DNA from: Heligmosomoides polygyrus polygyrus
Taxonomy: Eukaryota; Nematoda; Chromadorea; Rhabditida; Heligmosomidae
DNA length: 64,000 bases
Direction of reading: 5' to 3'
Assembly: GCA_947396885.1 (NCBI GenBank)
Contig: OX377205.1
Span: forward strand, 24,291,407-24,355,406
Position numbers and translations under genes: made by a program. Below, one piece after another: positions 25,801 through 34,700 of this stretch. Below the pieces are notes generated by a model. It searched no databases, was not told the DNA's origin, and was given only the letters and a program-made list of their open reading frames with translations. Position 1 is the first letter of the stretch; the number at the start of each line of letters is the position of its first letter.

Positions 25801-28800
25801 GTACACGAACGTACGAATTCGACCTTGGTCCATTTTAGCTTGTACTAGTAGCTAGACGCGGCGGCTGCGCCTTATATACCTAGCGTGGAACCTTGGAGAA
25901 CTTCCTAGAAGGTTTTTACACTTGCCTGATATTATAACACCTCTAAGGGAAATTATAGAATTTTGAAAATTTTCGGACAGGAATTATTGGACAGCCTGGT
26001 AATAGGCTATAAATGGACCAACTTGCGTTAGCACCATTTGCTGACAGGGAGATTGTTTCAGATATGCTGTGAGTGGCTGGGCAGAGTTTGGTCCTTGGAG
26101 TTGTCGTTTGTCGCGCTTCTTATAATGACGTCTACAACATCCATGTTGGAGAACAGGTGAATAGCTGTTCTATTCTGGGAGTTCTGCCGAAAATCAGTTG
26201 TGCAGATCATATTCTTGTCTACAGGACGTTATTCGAGCTGGAAATTGCACGAGCGGCTGGCCATGCTGAGGAATGGACCGTTGTATTGGAGAGTGCTGTA
26301 ATCGAGGCAGTAGATCCGACAGCTGCAAAGGAGGCACCAAATCTGCTTGGAAAGCTAATCAATAGCGAGCTTGGGGTAACTCTAGCATTTAGCAATTAGA
26401 AGCTTCGGTTACTGTATATACATTCTTTTCAGGAATTGATACCGAATGTGGTCTCTAGTCTCGTTTGGATTCTTCCTATATCGGCCGAGTTGCCCGTATC
26501 ACATAGGCTATCAATAGATTATCGTGTGAAGCCCACAAAGGTAGCTTGATAGTTTTTTTTTAATATTTTCCTGTTTTATTTATTTATTTGATGAATACAT
26601 AACTATGTAACGTAGCGAAGGAAGAGACGAAAAACTGAGGTTAGTTGGCTTGTAGTAAACACAGGAAATAGAAAACAGTAAATAAACGAGAAAGGAGGAA
26701 GAAGCGAAGATAGGGAAAAGATAGGATAGGAGCGACAGAAAGTGGGCTCAACTGGGAACGTTAAGTAGACAGATAGATTTTCACGGTAAGAAATTCACCC
26801 CCAATAGTAGCTGAGATGAAGAGTAAAGATGGTCTCAATTAATTTTGACAATGAATTGCACATAAGTGATATCATTGTGACACATCAAATCATTAATTTA
26901 ATCGTTTAATTTAATTTGATTTAATCACCTGCATCACCTGTCGTCCCGTTGATCATCGACTTGCTCGAGCGGGCGCCAGCAGCGTCTCCATTCGTCCCTG
27001 TCGCGTGCCAGAGTGCTCCAATGGATCTTCCTCGCGAGGGACACGAAGAGCGTCATAAGGCCCATGCACACTTCTGCGACAGCGCGACGCGACCATGATG
27101 AAACATAGGGCAGCGACGGCCGCGGCGCGACACGGCGACACTTGCCGCAGGTGGGGGCATGCACACTCTTGCGGCTGTCGTGGCGGCTATCGCAGGCGAC
27201 GCCGCGCTAAGTGCCGCAGGTTGGGATGGTTCAAACCATTCCTGGCGGCGCGGCCTGCACGGGGACGTCGATCCCGTTGCCTATAACGATGCTCTAACGC
27301 GACTGCGCCGCGACCGCCGGATTTCGCGGAGGTAGCCGTCGCCCCACTTGCCGCGCCGTGGTGTCGCAGAATTGTGCATGGGGCTATAGCGGTAGTTCAG
27401 GGCTTTCACGAAGAAGTCCGACCAACGCGTTGGTGGGCGTTCTCTTGACATCCCGCGGAATCCAGTCGGTGACGGCTCTCGTCCAGCGACTGTCTGCGAA
27501 GCGCATTACGTGGCCGGCCCATCTAATTTTCGACAACTTGGCCCATGACAATTTAATTTAATAATATTTTATTGATAATTTAATTTAATTTTTTATTTAA
27601 TTTAATCATCGAATCAACGTATTTGGGAATAATCCGAACATCTCAGAACTGCATACTCCAGTCGAATTGGTGCAAGTCTTATCTGAGAAGGGAAACTGAC
27701 CTGTCTATGCGTGGCACATCCCACAGATAGAATGACCAACACCAAATCCACCTTTATCTTGTTGGATGCAACGCCTTATTTCCCCCATTTCCTCGCATAA
27801 AATTGAGTTTTGTCGAGGAATGATAAATGAGCAAAGCCATTCAATGGTGATTGTAATTTAAGTTTAAAGTTTAATTATGTATGTATGGAAAACAAAGAAT
27901 TAGTTTAGTTTTCGTTTCGCACCGGCCCATAGACGAAAACCAAACAGACAGAGTATCCTTCCCGCTGTGCTCATCAGTAAAGGAGGAGAAGGAAGAAGGA
28001 GTAGCTGCTGTAAACTAACCAGAGCTCCCGTTGGCGCTGAACATAGCGAACATCAGTTGAATGTAAAGAAGCAAGTTTAACATGTTACAGAATTAATGCT
28101 ATAAAGATGCCACGAGAAATAAAAAACCTTGAATGAAAGGCCTTAAGGAGATGTAGGAAGGGTAGCAGAGAAGTAGAATAGATACAACAACTCGCAGCAG
28201 TGACACGGAGAGCGCAATGCGGTTCAACGAGAAGATCCACCAAGAGCAATGGTTGTTAGGGAAGGGGTTAGTTGAGGTGAAGGAGGATGAATAGATAGAA
28301 CTTCACGCCGAACCACGAAAAGCCCTTCAGTCCACCACCACGAGCACAAACAGTTAGGGAGTATTCTTTCATAGTTTATGTAATAAGATTTAAATTGTGA
28401 TCAGATTAATAAACCGATGAAGACAACACTAATCAAAGCGTTTACATAACGAGTTCTTTATTAATCTAATGTGACCTAGATCGTACTTATATTGGGTGAA
28501 TTTGATTTTATGAACACATTTAAATAACGAGAAATTTTCTTTTTTGATATTAGATGACAGATTGGCATCGACATGAGGAAATCTCTTGATACTAAAATTA
28601 AAGGAATCTGCCTTATTATAAAGCTTAGTGATTAAACGATTGCCCGAGATCTTTATTTTCATATCTAAATAGTTGCACGAGTAGTGGTTGTCATGAGTAT
28701 TATCTAGGTTTAAGACATTATTATAGACGATAAGTTTGTAATAAATATCATTAGTGCTACTGTTATGGGCAACTGAAATGTCGTTCATATAACGGAACGG

Positions 28801-31800
28801 AAGGAACAGGTAAAGATTAGGATGGGTAATAGAGTAAACTTATTCGAAATATGTGAGAGTTAGATCAGCCATAAGAGGACTACCCTGTGGTACTCCCACT
28901 TTTTGAATAAACAAATAATCAGAGAATTTACAGTAGCTGTTACTAAGAAGGTAATTTATAAAATAGATTATATCGTGTAAAGTGTAATATTTATAGTTTT
29001 TATTTCCTATGGAGTTATTGTAGAAAGCTTTATTATAACCATTATAGGCAACGAATAATTTTCAGTATCCCTCTAATATTGCTGAGAATATTGCCTCGGG
29101 TTAAACTAGTAAACATAGTGGTGAAATCCGCTTTTAGATTGTTGCCTCGTATATTTGGTTGCCGTCCGCTTGTATTAAAGTTTGGAATAGACCAATATCC
29201 TATAAATGTTCTATTTCTGGCTCTGATACTCTAGACGTGGTTATTAAAATAATTTCTAATGCTATTTTAGTTATTAGCTAGAAAGAGAGAAAGCGAGTGG
29301 TTTGAGGGTGCTGTCAGCCGCCCAATTATGAACCTGAATTTAACTGGTGTTTTGCGCAGTTTAGGTATACCATAAACTAATGGAATATTACTTCGCGGCA
29401 ACAATTGTAGTTCATTAACAGTATTGAATTTAGTGTGTTTTCGAGCATTTTCTCCAGTAGTGTTAGAGTCTACTAAGGCATACGTGTTATTTGTAGAAGA
29501 AGATACAGTGGTTTTATTAACCACATTAAAGCTCATTTCTTTCATAACACATTGGAGATAAAAGAAAATCGCGTTCCAAGGGATCATTCTTTCGTTGTCC
29601 ATTCTTTTTTCACTCCTTATTGATGTGAGTCACACACTATCCCATATCATGTGCTCTCCTTGATTATATCAACATTTGCAAATAACTTCCAAACTTTTTT
29701 TAAAATGTATAAGAGTGGGACGGCTCGAACAGTTCTTATTTTCTACCATGAAGGTGCTGTTATGCTCTTTTTAGTTGTACATTTCAAGTTCTCTCATCCA
29801 ATGGTTGTTTCTTCAAAAAATTCAGAACGTTTCAAATGCTGAAATGTCTGTCGCGTAGATCATAGTCTTGGATTCAATATCATAGTTGATGCTGCCATGA
29901 ACCTCTACCCTATGCTTGGCAAGCTACAGCATCGTTTACCAGCTAGGTGATCGTTGATGCGAGCTCCTACTGGTCTCACAGTTTCCCCATACTGCTACCT
30001 GCCTTGCACTTGATCTCGTAAATTGTCGCGCTTTATGATCAATCGCCAGCTCTAGTGTTAGGGCAATTCTGATGGACACTTCCTGTCATAGATCCCAACC
30101 GTGAGTCTGATCCTCACGAGTTTCTTTTTGAGGCCGTCGTTAGGTGTGTTGACTAAAACGGCTCTTCCCTCTTTATCTTTTTTTTTTCTAGAGAAGGCGG
30201 TTGGGATTGACGCAATCGCTTCTCTGCGGTACATTCGTATCCGCGAATGAATTGTTTCAGGCGACCGAGTCGGATTCGGGAGACGTAAAGTTCCTGGATA
30301 GGCTGTATTCGTATCGCGATGCCTTTGATCTCCATGTACCTAAGGTGAGTATGCCATTATGCTAGGTTGTGGTTTGCTCCCCGGTTTGCGGTGTGGCTTT
30401 CAAGACTAGGACTTTCTAGACTTCCCCCAAGTGGTGTTTCTAGGAGACCAAGAGACGATATGACTTATTTGCCCTGAATGCAATGCTCTAATAGCGCAGA
30501 TGTGAATTCGAGTTCTAGCCGCTGCATTTACTTTGAATGCTAGTTTGACTACACCGGTGTTTGATTACCTACAGTGACCCCATAAGCTTGTTATCTTGGT
30601 CATGCATTGTGCACGATCTCAGTTTTTTTTTTGCAAGTTTTCGGGGGAGTCTATTAGTTAGGGGGCGGCAGATGTTGCGGGATTGATCGCTGATTCTGTT
30701 TGAACTCTAGTGGTGGCATATGTTTGGGTCGCTTGGAGGCACAATAGTTAACGAAGGGCAATTCTTCCGTAATCTCTGTTGGTCGAGCTTTTGTTTTTGA
30801 AATAAAGTGTAATTTAAAGGCATCTGTTGTTTTACCCAGGATTTTTATATGTCCTTTTCATTAACTGGATTTTACACACCTCTTTGTTTGCCTCCTTTGT
30901 TACTGCTGTGCTGCGACAGCGCGACAGGAGGAACACCCGCTCCCTGCTGGAGGACGTGGTGTCAGAAGGTACACCGCTTTTCTGCGGATCGGAAACTTTT
31001 GTTTTGCGTGTCAAAGGTTTCGTAAGGCAGCCGTTAGACTCTCGGTGAAGCCTAGGGGTTTGGGCGGGTGAGCAAGAGGGATGAGAGGAACATCACACGC
31101 CCCCAGCAAGGGGCGGGTGTACCTCCTGACCGCCCTTCTGTGCTGCAGATGTCACTCCGTAGTGGATAAATTGCTCGTTCAAGGAATCGCTTATTGTCGT
31201 CTTAATTTCTTTACTTTTTTAAGTATGACCCGGGGAATAAGTGCTACAGAATCGCCTGTCTTTGTTTGAGCCTCCCAACCTCTTTATTTTCCTCTCCTGG
31301 GTTTCTATTCGATTCATAGAAACGAAAATTGATGTTGTTTTAGACAATGAGCAGGAACTACTTTTTCAATCCTTGGGCACAGCGTAAATCTAACTTGTGA
31401 GTGACTAGAAAAACTACCAGTATTCTATTTCTTTGAGGGAACACATCAGAAGCCAGATAGACTTACCAGGAAACTATCTCAACGGTAGGTCGGAACGGCT
31501 AAAGTGTTGTATATGGACAGAATCGCCTCTCTCTGGGAAGCAACGAGATGCAAATATCTCGACCCCAATACAGCTCTGCGCAGAGTTAGGGACGAGGGGA
31601 GCTGGGCCGTTGGCAGCACTGCCCTCTGCCTGCGCGCGAAGGCTGGGCTCAAGTTGGCTGGAAACAGCGGTGACGAGCGAGCGATGGTGGCCCAGTGCTT
31701 AGAGGGGCGGCCCCATAATCGCTGTTTCCAGCCAACTTGAGCCCGACCTCCGCCTGCAGACATAGCGCTAACACCGCCAAGGGCCCAATTTCCGTCGCCC

Positions 31801-33259
31801 CTAACTCTGCGCAAAGTTGTATTGGGGTCGAGATGTTTGCATTTTGTTGTTTCCCAGAGAGAGTCGATTCTGCCCTTATACAACACTTTGGCCGTTCCGA
31901 CCTACCGATGAGATAGTTTCCTGGTTAGACGGGTTTATGATCACAAGTCGACGTTTATAGGTAGGCTACGAACTCTGCGCGCAGATGCTATCTCAACAGC
32001 CGGGTGCTCAGCTTTGCCGTGCTGGTACCGCTTGCGATCTCGTGATCTCGATGAGGTATTGTTACCGATCTGCTTCCTTCTGAACTCTTTCCTCATTTTC
32101 ATATTTTTGATTTGTTTTTAATTCTTATCGCATAACATCCTCTACGCATCTTAGCGTCGGTCTATTTCAAAAAGAGTTAACATTTAGAAGTTTGTAGGCA
32201 CTGCTATATTCGGTATTCACGTCACAATCTAATCCATTTCCAAGAGATTCTGATTATTATTATAGAGTGTTTTTGGTCGAAATTTCAGATCTATGGTACC
32301 ATGTGTTGAAATGCTGTATATTGTGCTTGATGCCGACGAAAAGTTGTGGAAGGTTACGGAGAGAGCGAAAGGTATGTTTCCATCAAAAGTTTTTCTTGCG
32401 AAGGCTGACCTTAATTTTCTCGTTTTTGATGTTTTTTCTCATTGTTCTGTATTTTTTTTTGTTATTTGTGTTATCATACTTCTTGCGCAATCGTTTTTTT
32501 CACTTGGTAAGAATTATCCTAAAATTTATTTGGATTAGAGTGAAAGTCATTTATTATTAGCTCTATTAGAACGTATCTATCCTAGTCGGGATATAAACTA
32601 GGAAAGAGATTTGAGCAAATGCCCAAACCCTTTTATTCGTGGCTAAGAATAGGGGATGTAGGATGGGTTTCTGCTGCTTTTTCGGTGTCGTTATTTTGTC
32701 GTTATATGTGCTTGTATGACTGCAGATATGGCAGCCACATGCTGTTGCCTCATCCGCGACAAGATAGCCCTGTTAAAGCATAAAGGTATATTAATCCTTC
32801 AGGGGTTTCACTACCTGTTTTACTGCTACCCTTTTAGATCATTTTCTGGAATACATTTCGTTTGTTTTTCAAGCAGTGTCCCCTCCAACCAGGATAGATC
32901 CCGTCATCTGAAGTGTCATAGAATTTAATTTGGACTCTTTAAGCATTCATTACGCTGTTATTCTCGAGCTTCTCATGTGTCCTCTCAATGAAATACATAG
33001 AAGTTTGCCGTTTTTCAGTGATTCAAGTGAAGGAGTCCGGCCTTGGACAACTCGCGTTCAGTGTTGTTCCTTGCGTAGCTGGGTATCTACCATACCCATC
33101 GGTGTCGGTGTATAGCTGCAATGCTATTGGAGTAAGTGTATTGGTTACATTATATTATCGATAAATGTTACATTGATGTGGATTTTCAAATAGCTGCGCA
33201 GTTATGTGGGCAAACGGCTGGTGGCTTTTCATGCTTTCGGGCGAAATCGTGATAGATAA
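13812..33259 (+). CDS. trpp-10: Trafficking protein particle complex subunit 10 (TRAPPC10)
   Basis: Exons: 13812-13818, 14512-14593, 15370-15511, 15570-15626, 15742-15863, 16025-16205, 16282-16396, 16716-16832, 16955-17217, 17246-17392, 17448-17689, 18969-19112, 19175-19291, 19368-19590, 19668-19826, 19879-20047, 20233-20345, 23617-23757, 26062-26156, 26225-26375, 26433-26540, 30261-30344, 31961-32055, 32289-32371, 32726-32785, 33019-33131, 33194-33259 (TAA). They join in frame to about 1131 aa (human TRAPPC10 is about 1260). Colinear family landmarks include FIAYQNAITTRFAQQPVIWK, NDVQWMIIIDSTRAK, YEHALKVYDDLD, LLAGVVQRVNVTI, the adjacent AQLCRAGTACDLVIS, and FSVVPCVAGYLPYPSVSVY. TRAPPC10 is a TRAPPII subunit acting in Rab1/Rab11 activation at Golgi and endosomes. 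The 7-nt first exon (ATGACAG) is the least certain part; the 20233 boundary is the next weakest. Large introns carry SINE, Penelope, mariner, RTE and MITE insertions. Confidence 0.92.
15095..15225. repeat. Solo arm of the long-TIR foldback element
   Basis: Shares aagttcaaggac, gtggagatt and cgcctgagagcgcttcccc with the right arm at 5624-5782, diverged. It lies within trpp-10 intron 2. No coding content. Confidence 0.55.
18018..18310 (+). repeat. tRNA-derived SINE copy
   Basis: Head gcgcgtgtagcgcagtcgg resembles a tRNA A box and cttggttcggattttc a B box, spaced about 45 nt. Then come the body (gtctgggaaggatagagcgc), the conserved 3' part (gtggaatgcgtggtgc) and an ATCCTTT-type tail. It lies in the 1.3-kb trpp-10 intron between the exons ending at 17689 and starting at 18969. 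Confidence 0.85.
20346..20939. other. trpp-10 intron sequence left of the Penelope remnant
   Basis: AT-rich, no open frame of note and no recognised repeat. Confidence 0.4.
20940..22400 (-). mobile_element. Penelope-like element with GIY-YIG endonuclease, degenerate
   Basis: In the minus sense, RT-type sequence appears first: an ORF at 22348-22043 with LYRQTFPKHQ and GQCLAPVLAIAFIAEIE, the QG-P-(A)PVLA-F block of Penelope RTs. About 500 nt downstream, at 21553-21497, comes GTIYLISCCASGDQYVGET, a classic GIY-YIG nuclease motif. RT followed by GIY-YIG is the signature order of endonuclease-bearing Penelope-like elements. Several stops and frame changes make it a pseudogene. It ends near 20940 with a cgaaacgtcgg word. 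It lies in a trpp-10 intron. Confidence 0.82.
20963..21010 (-). ncRNA. Possible decayed hammerhead-ribozyme relic
   Basis: The minus strand reads ...aagaaggcgattttcccgaaacgtcgg. In Penelope-like elements a CTGATGA-stem-GAAAC-GTC hammerhead core is often found near element ends. Here the GAAAC-GTC half is present, but the CTGATGA half is corrupted (about cttaaaga), so catalysis is not expected. Confidence 0.35.
22550..22820. repeat. Inverted pair of an unclassified repeat
   Basis: A unit containing gagatcgcgccacgcactcg (minus sense, about 22580-22615) recurs in the opposite orientation as tcgcgacctcttgaacgagtgcatgg (about 22742-22780). A third copy is at about 48945-49030 (atcgcaacggtctggtcgagtgcatggcgcgatc). 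Probably a short non-autonomous element; boundaries unclear. Confidence 0.5.
22863..23616. other. trpp-10 intron sequence
   Basis: A 99-codon frame at 23063-23362 shows no family features. Nothing else recognised before the exon at 23617. Confidence 0.4.
23811..24104 (+). repeat. tRNA-derived SINE copy
   Basis: Well preserved: ggcgcgtgtagcgcagtcg head, ggtcctggtccggatttc B-box region, cctccggggtcggtgaatt body, 3' part atggcgcatcccagaggg, and a CCTTTATCC-type tail. It lies in the trpp-10 intron 23758-26061. Flanking direct repeat not obvious. Confidence 0.9.
24774..24817. repeat. Perfect 17-bp hairpin
   Basis: tgttaaagttgtttggt (24774-24790) and its exact reverse complement (24801-24817) flank a 10-nt loop, tcgcgtgcgg. 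It lies inside a trpp-10 intron between SINE copies and could be a minimal foldback element. No tail of Ts typical of a terminator. Confidence 0.7.
24885..25105 (-). repeat. tRNA-derived SINE, degenerate copy
   Basis: Reverse orientation: gaatggagggattggtttccc, then ccaagaacctcgaatcggaag, then ggctcttctcctactgtgccgc align in order with the SINE head. The middle carries a local duplication of tgataaccaaaggacaagcc. It abuts the mariner at 25111. Confidence 0.5.
25111..25999 (-). mobile_element. Mariner transposon, internally deleted
   Basis: 889 bp, bounded by terminal inverted repeats of about 32 bp (CCAGGTTGTCCAATAATTC left; complement of GAATTATTGGACAGCCTGG right) and flanked by TA duplications (25109-25110, 26000-26001). 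The minus strand encodes a transposase remnant: HTH part (MDQGRIRTFVYYEWLLGND, RTVRRWFNRFESGD) joined by deletion directly to LKIMFCCWWVGKG. A frameshift near 25605 follows, then HDNALPHVA and YSPDFAASDYHLF. The second and third catalytic aspartates are present with D34D spacing, but the region with the first aspartate is deleted. Non-autonomous. It lies in a trpp-10 intron. Confidence 0.93.
26541..26924. other. trpp-10 intron sequence with simple repeats
   Basis: A TTTATTTATTTATT tract (about 26575-26590) and an AATTTA-repeat tract (about 26890-26928) flank otherwise featureless DNA. A matching AATTTA tract sits at 27549-27604, bracketing the RTE fragment. Confidence 0.5.
26925..27557 (-). 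mobile_element. RTE-type LINE 3' fragment interrupted by a MITE
   Basis: Flanks 26930-27057 and 27386-27548 match the RTE copy at about 2625-2920 nearly word for word (acacgaagagcgtcat, then ttcagggctttcacgaagaagtccgac). The match is split at the same point by the GC-rich insertion 27058-27385. Minus-strand frames give [10 protein letters not shown] as in the 2.6-kb copy. Confidence 0.88.
27058..27385. mobile_element. GC-rich MITE nested in an RTE copy
   Basis: 328 bp with imperfect terminal inverted repeats of about 25-30 bp (AGGCCCATGCACACTTCTGC left; complement of the right end AGCCCCATGCACAATTCTGC). ATA flanks both sides (27055-27057, 27386-27388). The uninterrupted homologous site near 2750 carries ATA once, so a 3-bp ATA target duplication is directly supported. 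Strongly GC-rich compared with its surroundings. An internal word (ggcatgcacactcttgcggc) repeats the terminus. No transposase. Confidence 0.88.
28429..29610 (-). pseudogene. Penelope-related reverse transcriptase pseudogene
   Basis: Minus-strand fragments in RT order: NIPLVYGIPKLRKTPVKFR (29267-29602 frame), then VGVPQGSPLMADLTLTYFE (about 28850-28910), then FRYMNDISVAHN, then YLDMKIKISG...TKLYNKAD...FSIKRFPHVD (28429-28788). The set resembles the YGIPKLHK / GIPMGTNCAPLIADLF / RYLDD / FLDL-TKIYDKRDDF series of a widespread Penelope-related RT family. The YxDD site reads YMND, and stops separate the blocks. No GIY-YIG domain seen. It lies in the trpp-10 intron 26541-30260. Confidence 0.75.
29611..30260. 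other. trpp-10 intron sequence
   Basis: Short open frames only; no repeat or gene recognised up to the exon at 30261. Confidence 0.4.
30915..31137. repeat. MULE-like foldback MITE, copy 2
   Basis: Terminal inverted repeats cgcgacaggagg-aacaccc and gggtgtacctcctgac bound a 223-bp unit. The core words (ggaaacttttgttttgcgtg, cgtaaggcagccgttagact) are shared with 44458-44690. It is flanked by 9-bp direct repeats CTGTGCTGC (30906-30914, 31138-31146), the duplication size typical of Mutator-like elements. It lies in a trpp-10 intron. Confidence 0.82.
31466..31924. mobile_element. Long inverted-repeat MITE
   Basis: Two arms of about 225 bp, roughly 88 percent identical by eye, meet almost directly. 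Termini are CCAGGAAACTATCTC and its complement. Flanking TTA (31463-31465, 31925-31927) fits a 3-bp duplication as used by PIF/Harbinger elements. Each arm keeps an open frame reading inwards (IASLWEATRCKYLDPNTAL and IDSLWETTKCKHLDPNTTL), so gene finders would call mirror-image spurious proteins here. It lies in a trpp-10 intron. Confidence 0.88.
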
Positions 33260-33281
33260 GAACCGCACCTAGTCTGTTCTT

Positions 33282-33437
33282 GTTTTACAAAGTGTTGGTT
33301 GAGAAGAAGTTTTTAATTGTAGTCTTTTTATTTGAAAAATATATCCATATAGAAATATATAGAAAAATATAGCCATATAGAAATATGTTTTACAAAGTGT
33401 TGGTTGAGAAGAAGTTTTTAATTGTAGTCTTTTTATT
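33282..33437. repeat. Direct duplication of 50 bp just after trpp-10
   Basis: gttttacaaagtgttggttgagaag... occurs at 33282-33331 and again at 33387-33436, apparently identical. The copies are separated by an AT-rich linker with tandem atagaaatata/atatagccat words. It starts 23 bp after the trpp-10 stop and probably belongs to the end of the mariner remnant that continues beyond 33750. Confidence 0.8.
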
Positions 33438-33454
33438 AAATAAGTAACACTAAT

Positions 33455-33740
33455 TGGGCTCGTGGAGCGCAGTCGGAGGAGGCGCCGGCTGCCGCCTGCA
33501 CCCGGTACCAGGTTCCTGGTTCGGATTTTCCGCCCAGGCCTACCATCCCTCTGGGGTCGGTGAATTGGCACCAGACTTGTCTGGGAAGGATAAAGCGCTG
33601 ATTCTTCATCGGCTGGCCACCGCAAGTCATTGTATGGCCAAATACGCATTCAACTCGCCTCCATGACATCCCGTAGAAGTAGAATGTGTGGCGCATCCCA
33701 AAGGGGATTGAATAACGCCGTCCTTTATCCTTTATCCTTT
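33455..33740 (+). repeat. tRNA-derived SINE with perfect target-site duplication
   Basis: Full-length copy: ctcgtggagcgcagtcgg A-box region, cctggttcggattttc B-box region, ctctggggtcggtgaattgg body, tgtgtggcgcatcccaaagg 3' part, and a CCTTTATCC tail. The 10-bp TAACACTAAT lies on both sides (33445-33454 and 33741-33750), showing retroposition into older mariner sequence. Confidence 0.95.
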
Positions 33741-33750
33741 TAACACTAAT

Positions 33751-33960
33751 CCGGTCAACTGCGCAATCACCGTCACTATTTAAAGCATTTGTCGAACGAT
33801 CCGGCAGCTTTTCGATTCCTTTACCGAGACTGCGACACCTGTGCACAAAGAAGTTGAGAATTTCAGTTTTGAGCTTCGACTGATTCTTGAATTTCTTATC
33901 GCTTAGATGACTCTTCAAGGCGCAAAATGTGGCAGTCAGAAAGACTTGTATCGGGAGAAT
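33751..33960 (-). pseudogene. Mariner transposase C-terminal remnant
   Basis: The minus-strand frame reads FCALKSHLSDKKF, then LKTEILNFFVHRC, then GIEKLPDRSTNALNSDGD. This matches the region after the DYHLF motif to the C-terminus of mariner transposases (ALKxHLxxxKF ... GIxxLPxRWxxxxxxxGxY). The catalytic domain is missing. Its 3' end is split by the SINE at 33455-33740. Confidence 0.75.
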
Positions 33961-34456
33961 AAGGAGCACCGGGGAGTACTTCTCAACTGAATTTGACAAT
34001 CTTCTGGGACCTAGTCGTTTCGTCCGAATCAAGCGCTTCTCATATCATCTCTGTCCGAATCATGAAGTTCGTGTGCTATTGAAAAATTTTGCGGTAGCAA
34101 ATGTAGTGAAGGGCGTGGCTGTAATCTGCTAATCGTTCCGAGGGCCTGTAATTCGAGACTGGCATACATTGGGCTTTTCTTTGAAAGCGCTGCGCAGGGA
34201 TTCTGCCTCCGGATCAAAAGCGCCAGAACAAGTGATGAACCGAGGACTCGGAGATGGTGTCCTTCAACGCAATCCAGAAGTCAACAACAACGGTTGCTGA
34301 TTCCTTGTAGGAGCCCATAGTGGTCGATGGCTCGCAGAGATGGCTTCCGTTAATTGAGTCGAAACACTTGTACGCGCGACCGTATATACTCATCTAGGAG
34401 GCAAAGTTTCGAGAACTTTCTGTCATATTTTGGTGTAAACTTGTCCTAAGTACTCC

Positions 34457-34700
34457 ATGCGCGTAGTAGCGCAGTTGGAGTGGACGCCGGACTACCCATT
34501 TCCAAGCTGCTTGTTCGGTTTTCCCGCTGGGGCCAACCAAGCTTTCGGGGTCGGTGAATTGGTACCAGACTCATCTGGGAAGGATAAAACACTGATTTGT
34601 ACATCCGCTGGCCAACGCAAGTTATTGTATAGGCAAAATACTATTCAAGTTGCCTCCATGAAATCTTGTAAAGTGGAATGTGTGACGCATCCACAGCCTA
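34457..34700 (+). repeat. tRNA-derived SINE, degenerate copy
   Basis: gcgcgtagtagcgcagttgg head, ctgcttgttcggttttcc B-box region, gtcggtgaattggtaccag body, gtggaatgtgtgacgcatcc 3' part. No clear tail or target duplication. Confidence 0.65.

Noticed and set aside
31346..31404. Extra trpp-10 exon between 30344 and 31961
   Set aside because: It has an acceptor and donor, but its phase would break the join to 31961. The direct 30344/31961 join is in frame and matches TRAPPC10 without a gap.
31479..31886. 135-codon minus frame and its 78-89 codon + strand partners
   Set aside because: They are mirror-image readings of the two arms of the long inverted-repeat MITE.
4149..33259. Operon of pcid-2 and trpp-10
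   Set aside because: The spacer is about 1.85 kb and contains repeats; nematode operons usually have spacers near 100 bp.
33960..34400. Extension of the mariner remnant upstream into its catalytic domain
   Set aside because: Minus-strand frames here (34029-34217) do not show the DNARPH or YSPDLAPSDYH motifs; only 33751-33960 is supported.
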